From Chaetoderma sp. LZ-2023a (taxonomy: Eukaryota; Mollusca; Caudofoveata; Chaetodermatida; Chaetodermatidae), in assembly GCA_034401795.1 (NCBI GenBank), contig CM067371.1, forward strand, positions 78,933,482 through 78,997,481: DNA of 64,000 nucleotides, in the 5' to 3' direction. The position numbers and the translations under genes were made by a program. The notes beneath the pieces were generated by a model, which saw only the letters and a list, made by a program, of their open reading frames with translations, had not been told where the DNA came from and did not search any database. Positions within the stretch are counted from its first letter, which is position 1. Every line of letters begins with the position of its first letter. This document shows positions 1 through 11,577 of the stretch, one piece after another.

Positions 1-2142
1 GTTATACTAAAAATATATAATCCTGATCATTTGATACTGTATTAATTGTTCTGGTTAGTTTATATATATATGGCCAGTAGCCATCAGTTCATATGTTTTG
101 TTTAGTTGTAGAAAATATATAGGACTGCAGTGCACGTAGGAAACACTATGCAGCAACACGTATATATGCAACACTTTCTCCCGCCACCAACACTTTTTCA
201 CTGAGGTCGCTGTCCATGCTATAACTCTGTTTGGCCCGGCATGCTACTGACTAAAACCTTTTCTATTCAGCTCGATAGGATAGGTTTAATATGATTAGAG
301 ACGATTTCTTCATTAGGAAATGTGTAGTATACTCTTCTCTTCCGGTAGTTGCGATAATCTAGCCCCGCACTCCGGCAAGACTCATAACTCTAGGATTTTA
401 CCTCTTCATGTTCCACTCAGCCTTGTGGCATCTTAATTGTTTGGATGTCCCTATCCGCACCATGGGCTGATCCGACCCTGGGAAACCGTTGGGGGTTTCC
501 GAGCGGTGATGGCCAGGGTGTTGTCTCACCTACATTCCCTCCATATCTTCGGATACTTAGTCGTTAGCACTTTTGCCAATGTAGGAAAGCGCTGTGAACA
601 CATATCTTAATTATTATTTTATTTGCTGAACAATCCTCCAGCACCACCGTGCAAAACTGGGCAACTTGTATTTAAACCTAACGACAGGTTAAACGATTAG
701 TTCCATAGGGCCAGGTGACGGGCGAGATGCGCATCCCCACCCAATTCCGTAAGAATATCTGGGCATGATATTTAGATCTGCCATGCCCTCACGGGAAGGA
801 CATATACGGTGGGCATTCGCCTCTCTTACCATCACCATAGCGATAGATCAGTTGCCTAAAAATGCTTTTGTGAAAAGTAACCAGTGTCTTGTGATGTTTT
901 ACGTGGTTACGGAGCGAGATGTCCGGATTCTTGTCCAGTTCGGGGATCTTACTAGGTAACATGTATGAGCGCTGTCTTCAGTATTGATGTCTTAGGGCAT
1001 CCGTTCTCAATGACAGCGTGTCTAACAGCTAGGTAGACACCCGCCATTTGCGGCCTAAAAATGTTTCTAAAACCTAAAAGCTAGTTAAGTAGAGAAGAAG
1101 GCCCGCATAAATAAAGTGGCAGCTAATGATTAAGCATACTTGGAATTACATAAGACGGTGACGTGGGAATGGTTCATCCCATCTTCACATAAAACAGCAC
1201 GCAACCTTATAGTCATAATCTCACTAGGTATGGTCTTTCCTTTTTCAAACATTTTGGTTAAATATTAGAGTGCGCCCATTTTTGCCTACTACTCTTCTCC
1301 CGCTTTAAGCAGTGGCGACACCTTCCCGTGACGGAGGCCTGCGTGAGGTACTTGCCTCTCGCAAGGATTCAGCGACGACGGTCCATGCAAGGATAATACT
1401 CCTCACCCAAACTAGCACTAGGAGTAGTTCCCGCGTGAGGCACATGATTTTTCGTCCGAGATAATCTTCTTTCCTTTCAGCTTAGAGGTATAATAACTTA
1501 TATTAAGTTAATTAGTTAAATCTCGTGTACGGGAGCCTCCCTTGTGGGAATACCTCTGCGGACCTATGAGTATGTGTGGTACCTCCGGAAGGCCCATGTT
1601 TAAAAGTTCATCCGGCTGTCTCTATGTTTTGTATTTTCGTATGCTCATTAGTTTTATCTAGCATACTCGACAGTCTGTTTAGGTAAAATCATTGTACAGA
1701 CTTATTTTTAATTAGGTCACCAAATCAAATCTTGTAAGTCCATAGATCACGAAATTGCTATGGACAGGCATACTGGTGATACAAACTCTTGGGATGAGAC
1801 CGTTGTATTTAATGTTCGCGACAATGGTCGCACGGCCCCACTGGAACGATTGAATTCCACCAGCCATAGGAGCTGGTTTTTGTTACCCGCAGTGCAGTCT
1901 CTTACAGGATCCGTCACCCCGAGACCGGATGCTAACCAGCGTCATCATTCGTCATGCACTTGCGGCATGGCGAGTCGACATAATACACCGGAACGGCCCG
2001 ACACTACCTGCGAGCTACAGAAGAAGAAGAAGAACAAAAAGAAGAAGAAGAAGTTATTGGTTTGATTGGCATCTAATGAGTCCCTGATTCCAGGTCCCAT
2101 TCACGCCATATCTAGTCTGGTTTTATTACAGTCTATTATTGG
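1..2142. other. No gene recognised
   Basis: I see no convincing coding sequence or known repeat here. Open frames are short (up to about 100 codons) and show no recognisable motif; the longest, near 1760-2065, ends in a lysine run encoded by an AAG/AAA-rich tract. The stretch is mixed-composition non-coding DNA and may hold diverged repeat that cannot be placed by eye. Confidence 0.5.
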
Positions 2143-2310
2143 TAGCTCACTGGTGACCAGTTATACTGGGTGGAGAGAGGCATTGCGGAGTGAAGGAGAT
2201 TGCCTACGGCTCTACCGATTACAGGTCAGCTACCTGATCACCTGACAGTCAAGCAGGATTTGAACTGCGCACAGCTGATTATCAGACGACCACGCTACTG
2301 CCATGTTCAC
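2143..2310 (-). repeat. tRNA-derived SINE-like fragment
   Basis: Read on the minus strand, 2283-2302 resembles a tRNA A box (TAGCGTGGTCG) and 2253-2267 a B box (GTTCAAATCC), followed by a body containing CCACCCAGTATAACTGG near 2145-2173. This order (tRNA-like head, then a conserved central domain with a CCACCCAG-TATAA core) is typical of invertebrate tRNA-derived SINEs. The tail is not clear. The sequence does not fold into a complete tRNA, so a functional tRNA gene is unlikely. Confidence 0.5.
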
Positions 2311-3984
2311 TCCTCTCCTTGAGCCGTTTAATGTCTTGTGTTTATGCATAGAAATTTTATGTATTGGAGTATTGGAGAGACAGGTATGTGACCATGATGT
2401 GTGGTACAGCATTTGCCTTTTCGTGATGACAGGTGAACAGAGCAAAGGACATTGGCTGCCATACTGCAAAGAACTCATTCATTCAGGGAACTTGTCTGAG
2501 ATCTGTCGTCTGCTGAAGTATGAAAAGAAGAAGAATATGGCCGTATGACATTTATCACATCAGATGATGATAGATAATACTGCTATATGTGTATCTAAGC
2601 CGTACACGAGGCAACCTAACACGATGTCTCTAGGAAACGTTGTTAAAATTTGAATGGCTGGGCTTAATATTCTTGTGAAACCCTGTTTTGTGGGTAAAAT
2701 GTTCAAAGGTTACGGCCATGCCATGCTATCTACCAAGTTTTGAATTGTGTTCATTGAGATTGTTTTCGACTTAGAATAATAGCTGGGCTGTAAGGGGGGA
2801 ACATAGTTTGGAACTCAAGTGATGCGAGGATGAGTTACTGCCCCACATGTTGGCGGATCTTCTAGAAATATAATGTGGCTAGAGAGAGAATGAACATGAA
2901 TACAGGTCAACTGACGATGATAGCGGCATCGTAGGTTATAAGTGCGTCAACATCTGATAGTGACAGTGTCTAATTGATGGATTATATGTTGAAAACCCGT
3001 TATATTACTAGCGGATTTATTATTGTAAAGGGTACAGATACAAATGATTTTTGCGCTTAATTAGCACTCTACTTTATTTAGATGGAAATGGCGAAGAAAG
3101 TAAAAGTTAGCTGAATTCAACAAAATCTGGTATGTTAGTTACCCATATGATTACGGATTGTGAGGCAGTGTTCTCCGCCCTAGGGTGGGGTGGGGGTAGA
3201 ATAGCGTGGGGTGGAGTGGGTGTGGTTGGAGGTGAACAGAAGGTAAAATTTTGCCAACGCCTGGGGATTTGTGATGGCGTGCCATAGACTGCGCATTCTA
3301 CTGTGGTGTAGGGACAACAAAAAGAAACATTTTGAGTTGTTAATCATTACTCCAGGTTCCGTATATGTAACTTCGTTGTTCACGACCTCGTAATTGAATA
3401 TTTAAAAAATGACCGTCTGTTATTTTGTCATAGGTCCATGAAATTTGTTAAAATACCTAGGGTACAGACTAGAAAATGTACAAAAAGACGCGCCTAGAAC
3501 GATATGTGACATGATTCGTAGAGCAAGCACCGATGACTTATACGTCGAAACAGGATTTGAACCACTTTCTCGCCGACGCGAAGCCATATGCTAATAATGT
3601 TATGCAAGATAATTAATGTAATGACTTCTGTTACTCTGTCAGACCATCTCCCACAGTTCTCTCAAAATGAAAAACCTTATAACATACGTCATGGAAACAC
3701 ACTAACACCTCTCCGTTGCAGTACTGACCTCTGCCGAAACGCTTTTTTCCAGCAAATGTTCGTGCATGGGATACTTTTCACACCTCTATAACTTCATCAG
3801 CTTCTCTAAACGAATTTAAAAGCAAACGTAAAACGATGTCTCCGACATGTCCACCAACTTTATGGTTCTATGCTGGCACCAAACCAGCCAACATAAACGG
3901 GTGTAGACTCCGTAACCGTTGTAGGAGTCTCAATAGGGACCTGTTTACCAACCAACAGGTGCCCACGTGACCACCCTGATGAAT
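2311..3984. other. No gene recognised; short G-rich tract
   Basis: No coding sequence is supported. A G-rich stretch (GGGTGGGG-type runs) lies at about 3183-3236. A second isolated B-box-like GGTTCAAATCC lies on the minus strand near 3555, without a matching tRNA fold. Confidence 0.45.
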
Positions 3985-4441
3985 CAGCCGGACATATTCT
4001 CTTCTACTCTCTTATCTATAACGCCTAAAGAGCCTACCTCAGTAACGAGTTATCCCTTAACGACATCTCTCCCATGTCCTTAACAATTAGTATGGCGATG
4101 CAGACCCGGATCTGCAACAGAACCTCTTAATCTCAACGCTTATGTTCCAATACATACGAGACACGAAACCCCTTCACCTATAGTGACTACCAGATAACAT
4201 CCATACCTGCAAAAATTCTCACCTCCTCAGGAGTACAGGTATGAGTGACCCTAAATATTCCCATGTTACATCTCTTATTTCTCCCCCTCCCTCCCCCTCT
4301 CTCTCCCTCACACCCCACCTATCTCTCTCTCTCTCTCTCTTTCGCTCTCAGCCCCTCTTACTCTTATTCTCTCCTCTCCCTTTCTCCTCCAGGAGCAGAG
4401 ACGCCATTGTTCTCGACATTGCTGAAACTTGCCGCATGACT
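3985..4441 (+). repeat. 457-bp tandem repeat, unit 1 (intact)
   Basis: The segment starting CAGCCGGACATATTCTCTTC recurs at 4442, giving a period of 457 bp. Unit 1 is uninterrupted and contains a short CT tract (about 4321-4342). Its sequence around 4139-4152 (CGCTTATGTTCCAATAC) is the undisturbed version of the site where E1 is inserted in unit 2, so it serves as a paralogous empty site. Confidence 0.85.
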
Positions 4442-4607
4442 CAGCCGGACATATTCTCTTCTACTCTCTTATCTATAACTAATGCCTAAAGAGCCCACCT
4501 CAGTAACGAGTTATCCCTTAACGACATCTCTCCCATGTCCTTAACAATTAGTATGGCGATGCAGACCCGGATCTGCAACAGAACCTCTTAATCTCAACGC
4601 TTATGTT
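4442..4607 (+). repeat. 457-bp tandem repeat, unit 2, left part
   Basis: Near-identical to 3985-4146. It stops at ...CGCTTATGTT, where E1 begins; the rest of the unit resumes at 11195 on the far side of E1. The last three bases, GTT (4605-4607), are repeated at 11195-11197. Confidence 0.85.
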
Positions 4608-4791
4608 TAGTCCAGTGGCTGAGGGAGTTCTCGTGTGCATTTTATGTACCCTAAATTTCTCTTCAGATTCCTTTAGAGGATCATAAGACATAATAAAAAA
4701 TCGAGGGTAGACTTTTCAAATTCCGTAAAATAGTCAGGAAATTACGTCACAAGCCATGCCCCTTTTTCCGCCATTTTGAGAAATGAAATAT
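4608..4791 (+). repeat. E1 left terminal inverted repeat
   Basis: Begins TAGTCCAGTGGCTGAGGG. Matches the reverse complement of 11011-11194 over the same 184 bp at about 95%. The first six bases are the least conserved part of the pair. Confidence 0.9.
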
Positions 4792-4839
4792 GCACATTCC
4801 TACTATAATTTGAATACTATATGATATATGACTGACTAT

Positions 4840-5010
4840 GTGTGTGCGTGCGTGTGTGCATGCATGTGTGCGTGCGTGCGTGCGTGCATGGACCCCTATG
4901 CATGCACACACGCATGCACGCATGTGTACACGCGTGCAAGCGTGTGCACACATGTGCGCATGTGATTGAGTAAACATTCCTTCGTGTGTGTGCATGTGTA
5001 TGTGTATAAT
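4840..5010. repeat. GT/GTGC microsatellite inside E1 left end
   Basis: Alternating TG, TGCG and TGCA runs directly inside the left TIR. A matching CA/CACG tract (10835-10935) lies inside the right TIR, so this was probably part of the element's subterminal structure and expanded independently on each side. Confidence 0.8.
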
Positions 5011-5075
5011 ATTTGCCTAGTATGCCATATGTTTATATACCTTTCTATATTTCAGGTGATGTGAACTAGATAATC

Positions 5076-8000
5076 ATGGAAGCCAAAGGTAGAGCACTAC
5101 TGAGGGATACGAGTACTGGTCCTCCTATGACTGACACTGCCAAGTGTATAATCTGCCAGAATACTACAACGAAGTTGCCTTCTAGTACAGAACGACGTCG
5201 TAAACGTGTTTTAGAAGCTGCAAGCCTGAGGAATGACATTGTAACGAAAAGACTTAAATCAATTGGATATGGAACCTTTGTATACCATGTCAGCAATGAA
5301 TGCTATAAGAACTATACCTTACAGAAATCATTAGACAATTTGAAGAACGATGACGCTTCAGCAGACCCTGGCTTATCAGCAGAGACTTTCTAGCGATCTG
5401 GTCGTTCTCAGTCCGTGCCTCGACCACCTCCTATTGAAGCAGATTTTGACTTACAAACAGCCGTGCGTCGTTTGTGGACATGTAACACGCCTGGGAACAT
5501 ACGAGAAATTTCGTATTTCGGAGTGTGATCGAGCAGAAAAATTCCTAAAAGCAACTGTATATTTTCAGGATCTGTGTATACACGAACTTGTGATTTACAG
5601 GACACACATGCAGTGTATGGTGCAGATATATACTGCCATAAAGCCTGTATAAATTCTTATCTAGTAGCCTATGGCCGTGCCATTAGCAGTGATAAAGGTA
5701 AACAGAAACATGTGGTAAAGCTAGATGTGTGGGCTCGCGTCATTGCAGAAATTGAACCTGGCCTCAATACTGGGGAAGGCTATGAGCTAAGTGATATTCG
5801 TGATCGTATTAATGCACTAGTGCCTGATAGCAGTACAGTCACAAACAGAGAGGTGAAAGTTCTTCTAACGAATTATTTCGGCGATAACATTTCATTTGCT
5901 CTACCAAAACTAGTTAGCAAGTCCGTGATGGTGTTTAGTCGCAGCTGTACCGCTGAACATCTTGTCGAATCCATACGTTCAACTGATCCTGTACACGAGT
6001 GTGGGAACATTATCAGACAAGCCCTTATTGATTATGATTTCGGTCTGCAGGATAAATTCTGCGACGCACATGATTTAGAGACTGCTTGGCAAAATATGAG
6101 TGTTCCTGATCCGATTTTGAAATTCTTTGGTGCATTGTATAACTTTGATCCAACCAGTTACCATGCAACTACCTTTGATTCTCCAGATGATGACTCCCCA
6201 GTTTCTGAGATAGATGCAGGGTCTAAATGTTCCAGCAAAACCATCTCAAATGCCAAATGTCGACAGGTACAAGCTTTATTTCAAGTAATGTACTATAATC
6301 TTCATCGTGGTAGGAAAAAGACACCGCTTCATGTTATGAATAGCCAGATAATTCATGATACATGTAAAAGTTCAACACTTTAATCACTTTGGTTTATGCT
6401 CCAGCTACGACGAACTAATGCGTTATCGCAGGGATATTGCTAGTTATACTGTCGAGGCAAGTGCTGGTAAAGTGCCACTACCAGGCCATTTTAATCCTGA
6501 AATGTTTACCACTGCAGCATTTGATAACTTTGATCAAGAAGAAGCGACACTTTCTGGCAAAGGAGGCAGTCATGATACCGTTTCAGTACTATTTCAGGAA
6601 AAGTCGGTCGCGACACAAAATAAACCAAATGTATCCGATACTACAGTATCACATGGTGTTAAAATATTTCATTCTGAATTACCCTGCCAGAAGCTGAAGG
6701 ATTTCCATAAGCCAACTAAACGACCAGGCCTACCGGAGGACTATTCAGTCGACAGTGATGTGTATTCTATGAGCATGACAGAAAAGAATAATATTGCGAC
6801 TACAGACAGTGCATGGATCTTGGCTCGGTTAGATTTAGGTGAAACAGATAGTAACAACATTCATCCAAATCCTGAACAACAACATATGCCCTCATGGAGT
6901 GCAAGTAACTCTGTGTTAACAAAGGAAAACCTACCTGTAAATGTTGTTGGATTTATACCACTCATTCCAAATCCTGTCACCGAGTACTCAACAGTGTATA
7001 CTGCACTCAAAAACTTTCAGGAAATTCTCAGTCAATTGGAACAATCACATTTGGCTGTCACATGCGATGAGGGAGTTTATCGTATAGCACGGGATATCCA
7101 GTTGATCAGACCCAGTGAATTTCAGAATTTGATTCTCTGTATGGGATCATTTCATATGATCAAGATTCTACTTGCGTGCCTTGGAAAATACCTGAGAAAC
7201 AGTGGTGCAGAAGGCATAAGGATTGAGAGTTCGGTATTTGGAGTCAATGTCGTGGAATCCGTGCTTTGTGGTAAAAACTATGCAAGGTCAGTCAAGGGCA
7301 TGCAGCTCCTCAGTGAAGCTTTAAGACGGTTACAATGGTGTGAGTTCTTTAAACAGTACGGTGTAGAGAACTATCAGAAATAATTAGAGATAATCAGACA
7401 ATTAAGGATTGAAGTTGCTGCAAACAGAAGAACAGAGGCTCAGGAAATGTTACACACATTTGTTGATTGTTCAGATGTACTGTTTAATGACTTTGATGAA
7501 TTTGTTAAAGTGAACCGAGATAAGAATGAAACATTCTTGTACTGGGATACGTTTATCCAACTTACGTCCCTCCGAGACAATCTGATTCGGAGTGACAGAG
7601 AGGGGAAATTGGCAACTACATCTAGACACTGTTCAAGCCATACTTCCACTTTTTGCTGCATTTGATTCTGTCAACTATCTTCGCTGGTGTACCTTGTACC
7701 TAGAGGACATGAGAAGGCTTCCAACAACAGCTCCTGAAATTCACCAACGTTTTCTGGATGGCAGTTTTGTCACAAAGCGCACTCCTGGTCATTTCAAAGC
7801 AGTTGGAGCCGATATGTGTCTTGAACAAACAATTAACAAATCGCAGAAGAGTAGTGCAGGCATCATAGGTAGTTCTAGGAGAAAGACATTTGTGGCTGAA
7901 TGGGAAATTATTTACCACGAGATGTTAGCGGTTAGTAATCTGCACAGAGAATTAAGTGGTATCAAAACTAATACATATGAGTTGATGGTAAACCACGAAT

Positions 8001-9760
8001 TTAGTAAGTCTGAAACGGACTTAGGTGAGATGAATGTCCAAGCAATGGTGTCATTTATAGAACGTTGTGAGAACACATTCAGCATCACAACCAGTGACCA
8101 TCGTCTGCACAATATCCTTACACAGCAAGTAATGCCAGATGATGTACGCAAAGAACTATTTACTGTGCGAGACATTGGTGCGTCTGCTTATAATAAAATT
8201 CGCAAAGAACGGTTTGTAGACAAATCAGTTAAACTAAATGATACAATTCACAGAACTAATTTAAAGACATTCCACACACTACAAGCTCAAAAAACAAAAT
8301 CATCTGGGAAAGCATCAGTGCAGAAGGAATTTCATGGATCACAAAGAACTTTTAAAATCGCCGAAGCCAGAGGCTATTCTATGGAAGAACTTTTAACGTA
8401 TGATATATCACCGTCATTATATCTGCTTGACAGCAGTGGGTGGATGACGAAACCAGTGAAAAGTTCGCTCATACAGGAACTAGAGTCCTCCTTAAATGCC
8501 GATGATTATATTGACCCAGAACCATCGGATGATTGTCACATTACATGCTTAGTTGATGTTATGTCTATTGTGCGAAAAGTAAAGTCAAATAGTGTTAAGA
8601 CATTTGCATATCTCTGTGACAGTATGTTGAATCTCGTGAGAGTAACTGCTAAGAATGCACAAAGGATTGACCTTGTTTTTGATTCATGTGTAGATGGATC
8701 AATTAAAGATGCTGAGAGACAGCGTAGAGCCACTGTTAAACCTATAGAGTTAGGCACAATTAATGCGAGTACACCACTTCCTGTTGACATGAAAACATTT
8801 TGGCCATCAAGTTCAAACAAAAGGAAGCTTCAGATTTTGTTGCGTGAGCAGGCTATGGAGATGTTTCGTAGCACATATCCAAATGTGCAGTTAGTAGTAA
8901 GCCACATTACTGGAGATCAAACATTACCATGTATGTCTACTTTGCATGGCCATGCGTCTGAGATTGTAGAACTTAAGAATGATTTAGATGAAGCTGACAC
9001 ACGGATAATACCACACACCATGCATGCAACGAAAGCCGAAACAACCAGAGTAGTTGTGTTATCTTCAGACAGCGATGTCATTGTGCTAATGTTGTACTTC
9101 TGGAGTGAATTCTATTTTCATGGTCTCAAGGAACTATATGTGAAAGCAGGTGTTGGTGAAACTACCCGTTATATCCCGATACACACGTTATCTAGAAAGC
9201 TTGGTCAGGAGGTATGCAAAGTTCTGCCAGCTGTTCACTCATTAACTGGTTGTGACTATACTAGTAAATTTGGAACGAAGCATGCTGCAATGAAGGCCAA
9301 CCCAGTTCTGTATCACACACCCTGATTATGTTAATATAGACAATGTGATGAATAAGCCTGAAGAATACCTCACGTAGGTATTCAAACAAGGTACTAAGTG
9401 CAAAACAATGGATGAATTAAGGAGCGAGTTGTATCACCACAGTAAAGTGATAACTACACGCCAACTGGCTCCTACTAGTCATGCTACTAAGGGACATATC
9501 CTCCGCGCGTTTTTTGCTACTAATATCATGGTGACATTGTTACACAACGACGCCACGGTTCTTGATCCAGTGAAGTATGGATTTCAGGAAATGGACAACC
9601 TTTTGATGCCAGTTGTATACACTAATGTTATTCCTAACCGCTATGCTCAGTGCTGTAATTGTTTGAAATGTGCAAACGCTAGGTGTGCCTGTACAAAGCA
9701 GACTATTTCATGTTGCAAATTTTGCAAATGTCAAAGTTCACAGTGTTCAGATATGGGTTG
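5076..9760 (+). pseudogene. E1 XPG/FEN1-like nuclease protein (broken)
   Basis: A single long gene read in pieces: 5076-6383 in one frame (stops at 5391 and about 5523), 6355-7665 in a second (stop at 7381), 7592-9325 in a third, and 9408-9761, with another stop near 9376. The N-terminus has a C-I-I-C pair and an H-V-S-N-E-C motif, a likely zinc site. A middle region shared with E2 contains F-V-T-K-R-T and A-D-M-C-L-E-Q-T-I-N. The C-terminal part holds, in order, D-V-M-S-I-V, L-V-F-D...S-I-K..E R, E-A-D-T-R, S-D-S-D-V and T-G-C-D-Y-T. That order matches the FEN1 residues D34, D86, E158/E160, D179/D181 and D233. A cysteine-rich C-X-C tail ends it. The likely role is as the transposition protein of E1, a catalytic nuclease by inference. 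This copy is inactive unless breaks are assembly errors. Confidence 0.8.
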
Positions 9761-10071
9761 AAAAAACCCTTTCGGGCATATAACTTCATAGACATAAACA
9801 CGATGCTATGTTGATATGTCACAATTATTAGCGCTGTTCGTTTGGAAATACAGTTGCTGTCATACTTTTATTATAATGACAACAGAATAAAAAGGGTATT
9901 ACCTTTTAAGACTAACCTTATTTAATTTTGACAAGCCTTCGCACATAAATGTACTTCATCAGGTGATTAAGTGAAATATTTACATAGTTTATATACAGCA
10001 GCTAAGTAAGCTCAAGTAGTTGAGTAGATTATGACATCATCATTGATCTTCTTAATATTGATTAAAAGTTA
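9761..10071. other. E1 3' non-coding region
   Basis: AT-rich sequence after the end of the E1 gene; an AATAAA at about 9887 could serve as a polyadenylation signal. Nothing else recognised. Confidence 0.4.
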
Positions 10072-10270
10072 CAGTCGAACCTGCTCGAGCGACCACCTGT
10101 CTTTTGGGGACAAAAGATGGTGGTTCTTTAAGACGTGTGGTTATAAGACCACCCATCTTATTGACCCGCCATCTTGTGTCCCCAAAAGCAATACCATATG
10201 ATAATTTACTTGTATTAATTGTCTTGAATGACAAGCTCCAAAGGGCGGTCGCTTAAAGTGGGTTTGACTG
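10072..10270. mobile_element. 199-bp pogo/Tigger-type MITE
   Basis: Starts CAGTCGAACCTGCTCGAGCG and ends with the approximate reverse complement (GGCGGTCGCTTAAAG...GGTTTGACTG). Flanked on both sides by TA (10070-10071, 10271-10272), the target duplication of Tc1/mariner/pogo elements. CAGT-starting TIRs are typical of the pogo/Tigger branch. No coding capacity. It lies inside E1 and so inserted after or with it. Confidence 0.75.
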
Positions 10271-10436
10271 TACTACCCTATTTATCCTGTTGTCGTTATT
10301 AGCGGACTAACGCGGCTACCACAACATACATTTTTTTTATTATAATGTCTTTCTTTGTAATCTATTGTTTTATAGATATTTGTATAAATAATCTAAATCT
10401 GGACCCAAATCATCATTCTGCAAAAAGAATAAATGA

Positions 10437-10505
10437 GCATGTCGCGTGCATTTTATGTGCCAACTGGTCACTTCAGATTCATTTAGAATATCATAAGACA
10501 TAGAA
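10437..10505 (+). repeat. Diverged extra copy of the E1 terminal sequence
   Basis: GCGTGCATTTTATGTGCC...CTTCAGATTCATTTAGAATATCATAAGACATA matches the E1 TIR interior (4630-4690) in the same orientation as the left TIR, at perhaps 80%. It is an internal relic of an E1-family end, suggesting an earlier nested insertion or a rearranged element. Confidence 0.65.
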
Positions 10506-10834
10506 AATATAGTAAAATGCTATAATTGCGACAATAGCAGCTAACCTACTGATATTATTGTCATCTAGATCCTGGTTTCACTCATGATAGGCAGCCATGT
10601 GTCCAAGTTTCGTTGCCATATCAAAAACGTAAAAAAATCTTTGCACCAACAGACTGACTGACAAACAAAGATACCAACTTATACTAGTTGCCTGCTACAA
10701 CTAAAATGTAGTGGAGTATCCTGCTCAGAGGTCTGGCGTCTCAATATGACCTATTGCTATGCTAACTATCAGCTATTGTGATGAAGGGCAGTCAGATAAA
10801 AATCCTTTGGGCAGAATGCCCACCATCTTACAAC

Positions 10835-10935
10835 ACGCACGCACGCACACGCGCACCCACGCACGCACACGCACACGTACGCACGCACACAGACACATGT
10901 GCGCACGCACACACACATGCACATGCACATACAGA
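10835..10935. repeat. CA/CACG microsatellite inside E1 right end
   Basis: Runs of ACGC, ACAC and CACG, the counterpart of the GT-rich tract inside the left TIR. Open frames here (for example Thr/His or Cys/Val-rich) are artefacts of the repeat. Confidence 0.85.
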
Positions 10936-11010
10936 CAATTAAGAAACATATACATACCTTATATGTAGGCATATTAATAAGTAAAATGTCATATTGTATC
11001 AATAATATGG

Positions 11011-11194
11011 ATATTTCATTTCTCAAAATGGCGGAAAAAGGGGCGTGGCTTGTGGCGTCATTTCCTGACTATTTTAGGGAATTTGAAAAGTCTACCCTCA
11101 ATTTTTTATTATGTCTTATGATCCTCTAAAGGAATCTGAAGAGAAATTTAGGGTACATAAAATGCACACGAGACCTCCCTCAGCCACTACATTA
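11011..11194 (-). repeat. E1 right terminal inverted repeat
   Basis: Reverse complement begins TAATGTAGTGGCTGAGGG and follows the left TIR for 184 bp. Its outer end abuts GTT, the 3-bp target duplication. Confidence 0.9.
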
Positions 11195-11379
11195 GTTCCA
11201 ATACATACGAGACACGAAACCCCTTCACCTATAGTAACTACCAGATAACATCCATACCCTACCTGCACACATTCACACCTCAGGAGTACAGGTATGAGTG
11301 ACCCTAAATATTCCCATATTCCATCTCTTATTTCTCCCCCTCCCTCCCCATCCCTCTCCCTCAACCCCCCCCCCCCCCC

Positions 11380-11470
<91 letters not shown>

Positions 11471-11577
11471 AACATTTCGCTCTCAGCCCCTCTTACTCTT
11501 ATTCTCTCCTCTCACTTTCTCCTCCAGGAGCAGAGGCGCCATTGTTCTCGACATTGCTGAAACTTGCCGCATGACTC
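11195..11577 (+). repeat. 457-bp tandem repeat, unit 2, right part, with expanded (CT)n
   Basis: Continues unit 2 from GTTCCAATACATACG to GCCGCATGACT. It matches 4144-4441 of unit 1, except that the CT tract has grown to about 80 bp (11387-11467) and a C run sits just before it. The expansion explains the Ser/Leu and Arg/Glu open frames here, which I do not count as genes. Confidence 0.85.

Larger units (their letters stand above)
4608..11194 (+). mobile_element. E1: 6.6-kb TIR DNA transposon carrying an XPG/FEN1-like nuclease gene (Academ-like candidate)
   Basis: Seen directly: 184-bp inverted repeats at 4608-4791 and 11011-11194 with about nine mismatches by eye. The element splits a 457-bp tandem repeat, and the neighbouring unit reads CGCTTATGTTCCAATAC without it. 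Left junction ...CTTATGTT|TAGTCCAGTGG and right junction ...CCACTACATTA|GTTCCAATAC give a 3-bp target duplication GTT. Inside lies one broken gene on the plus strand (5076-9760), a MITE, and GT/CA microsatellites just inside each TIR. A 3-bp duplication and a long protein with an XPG-type nuclease region suggest the Academ superfamily (AcademX lineage); this classification is from recalled family knowledge and is unverified. Internal stops mean this copy is not autonomous. Confidence 0.85.

Noticed and set aside
3535..3600. Possible tRNA gene on the minus strand (GGTTCAAATCC)
   Set aside because: The T-stem does not pair and no A box lies at the right distance.
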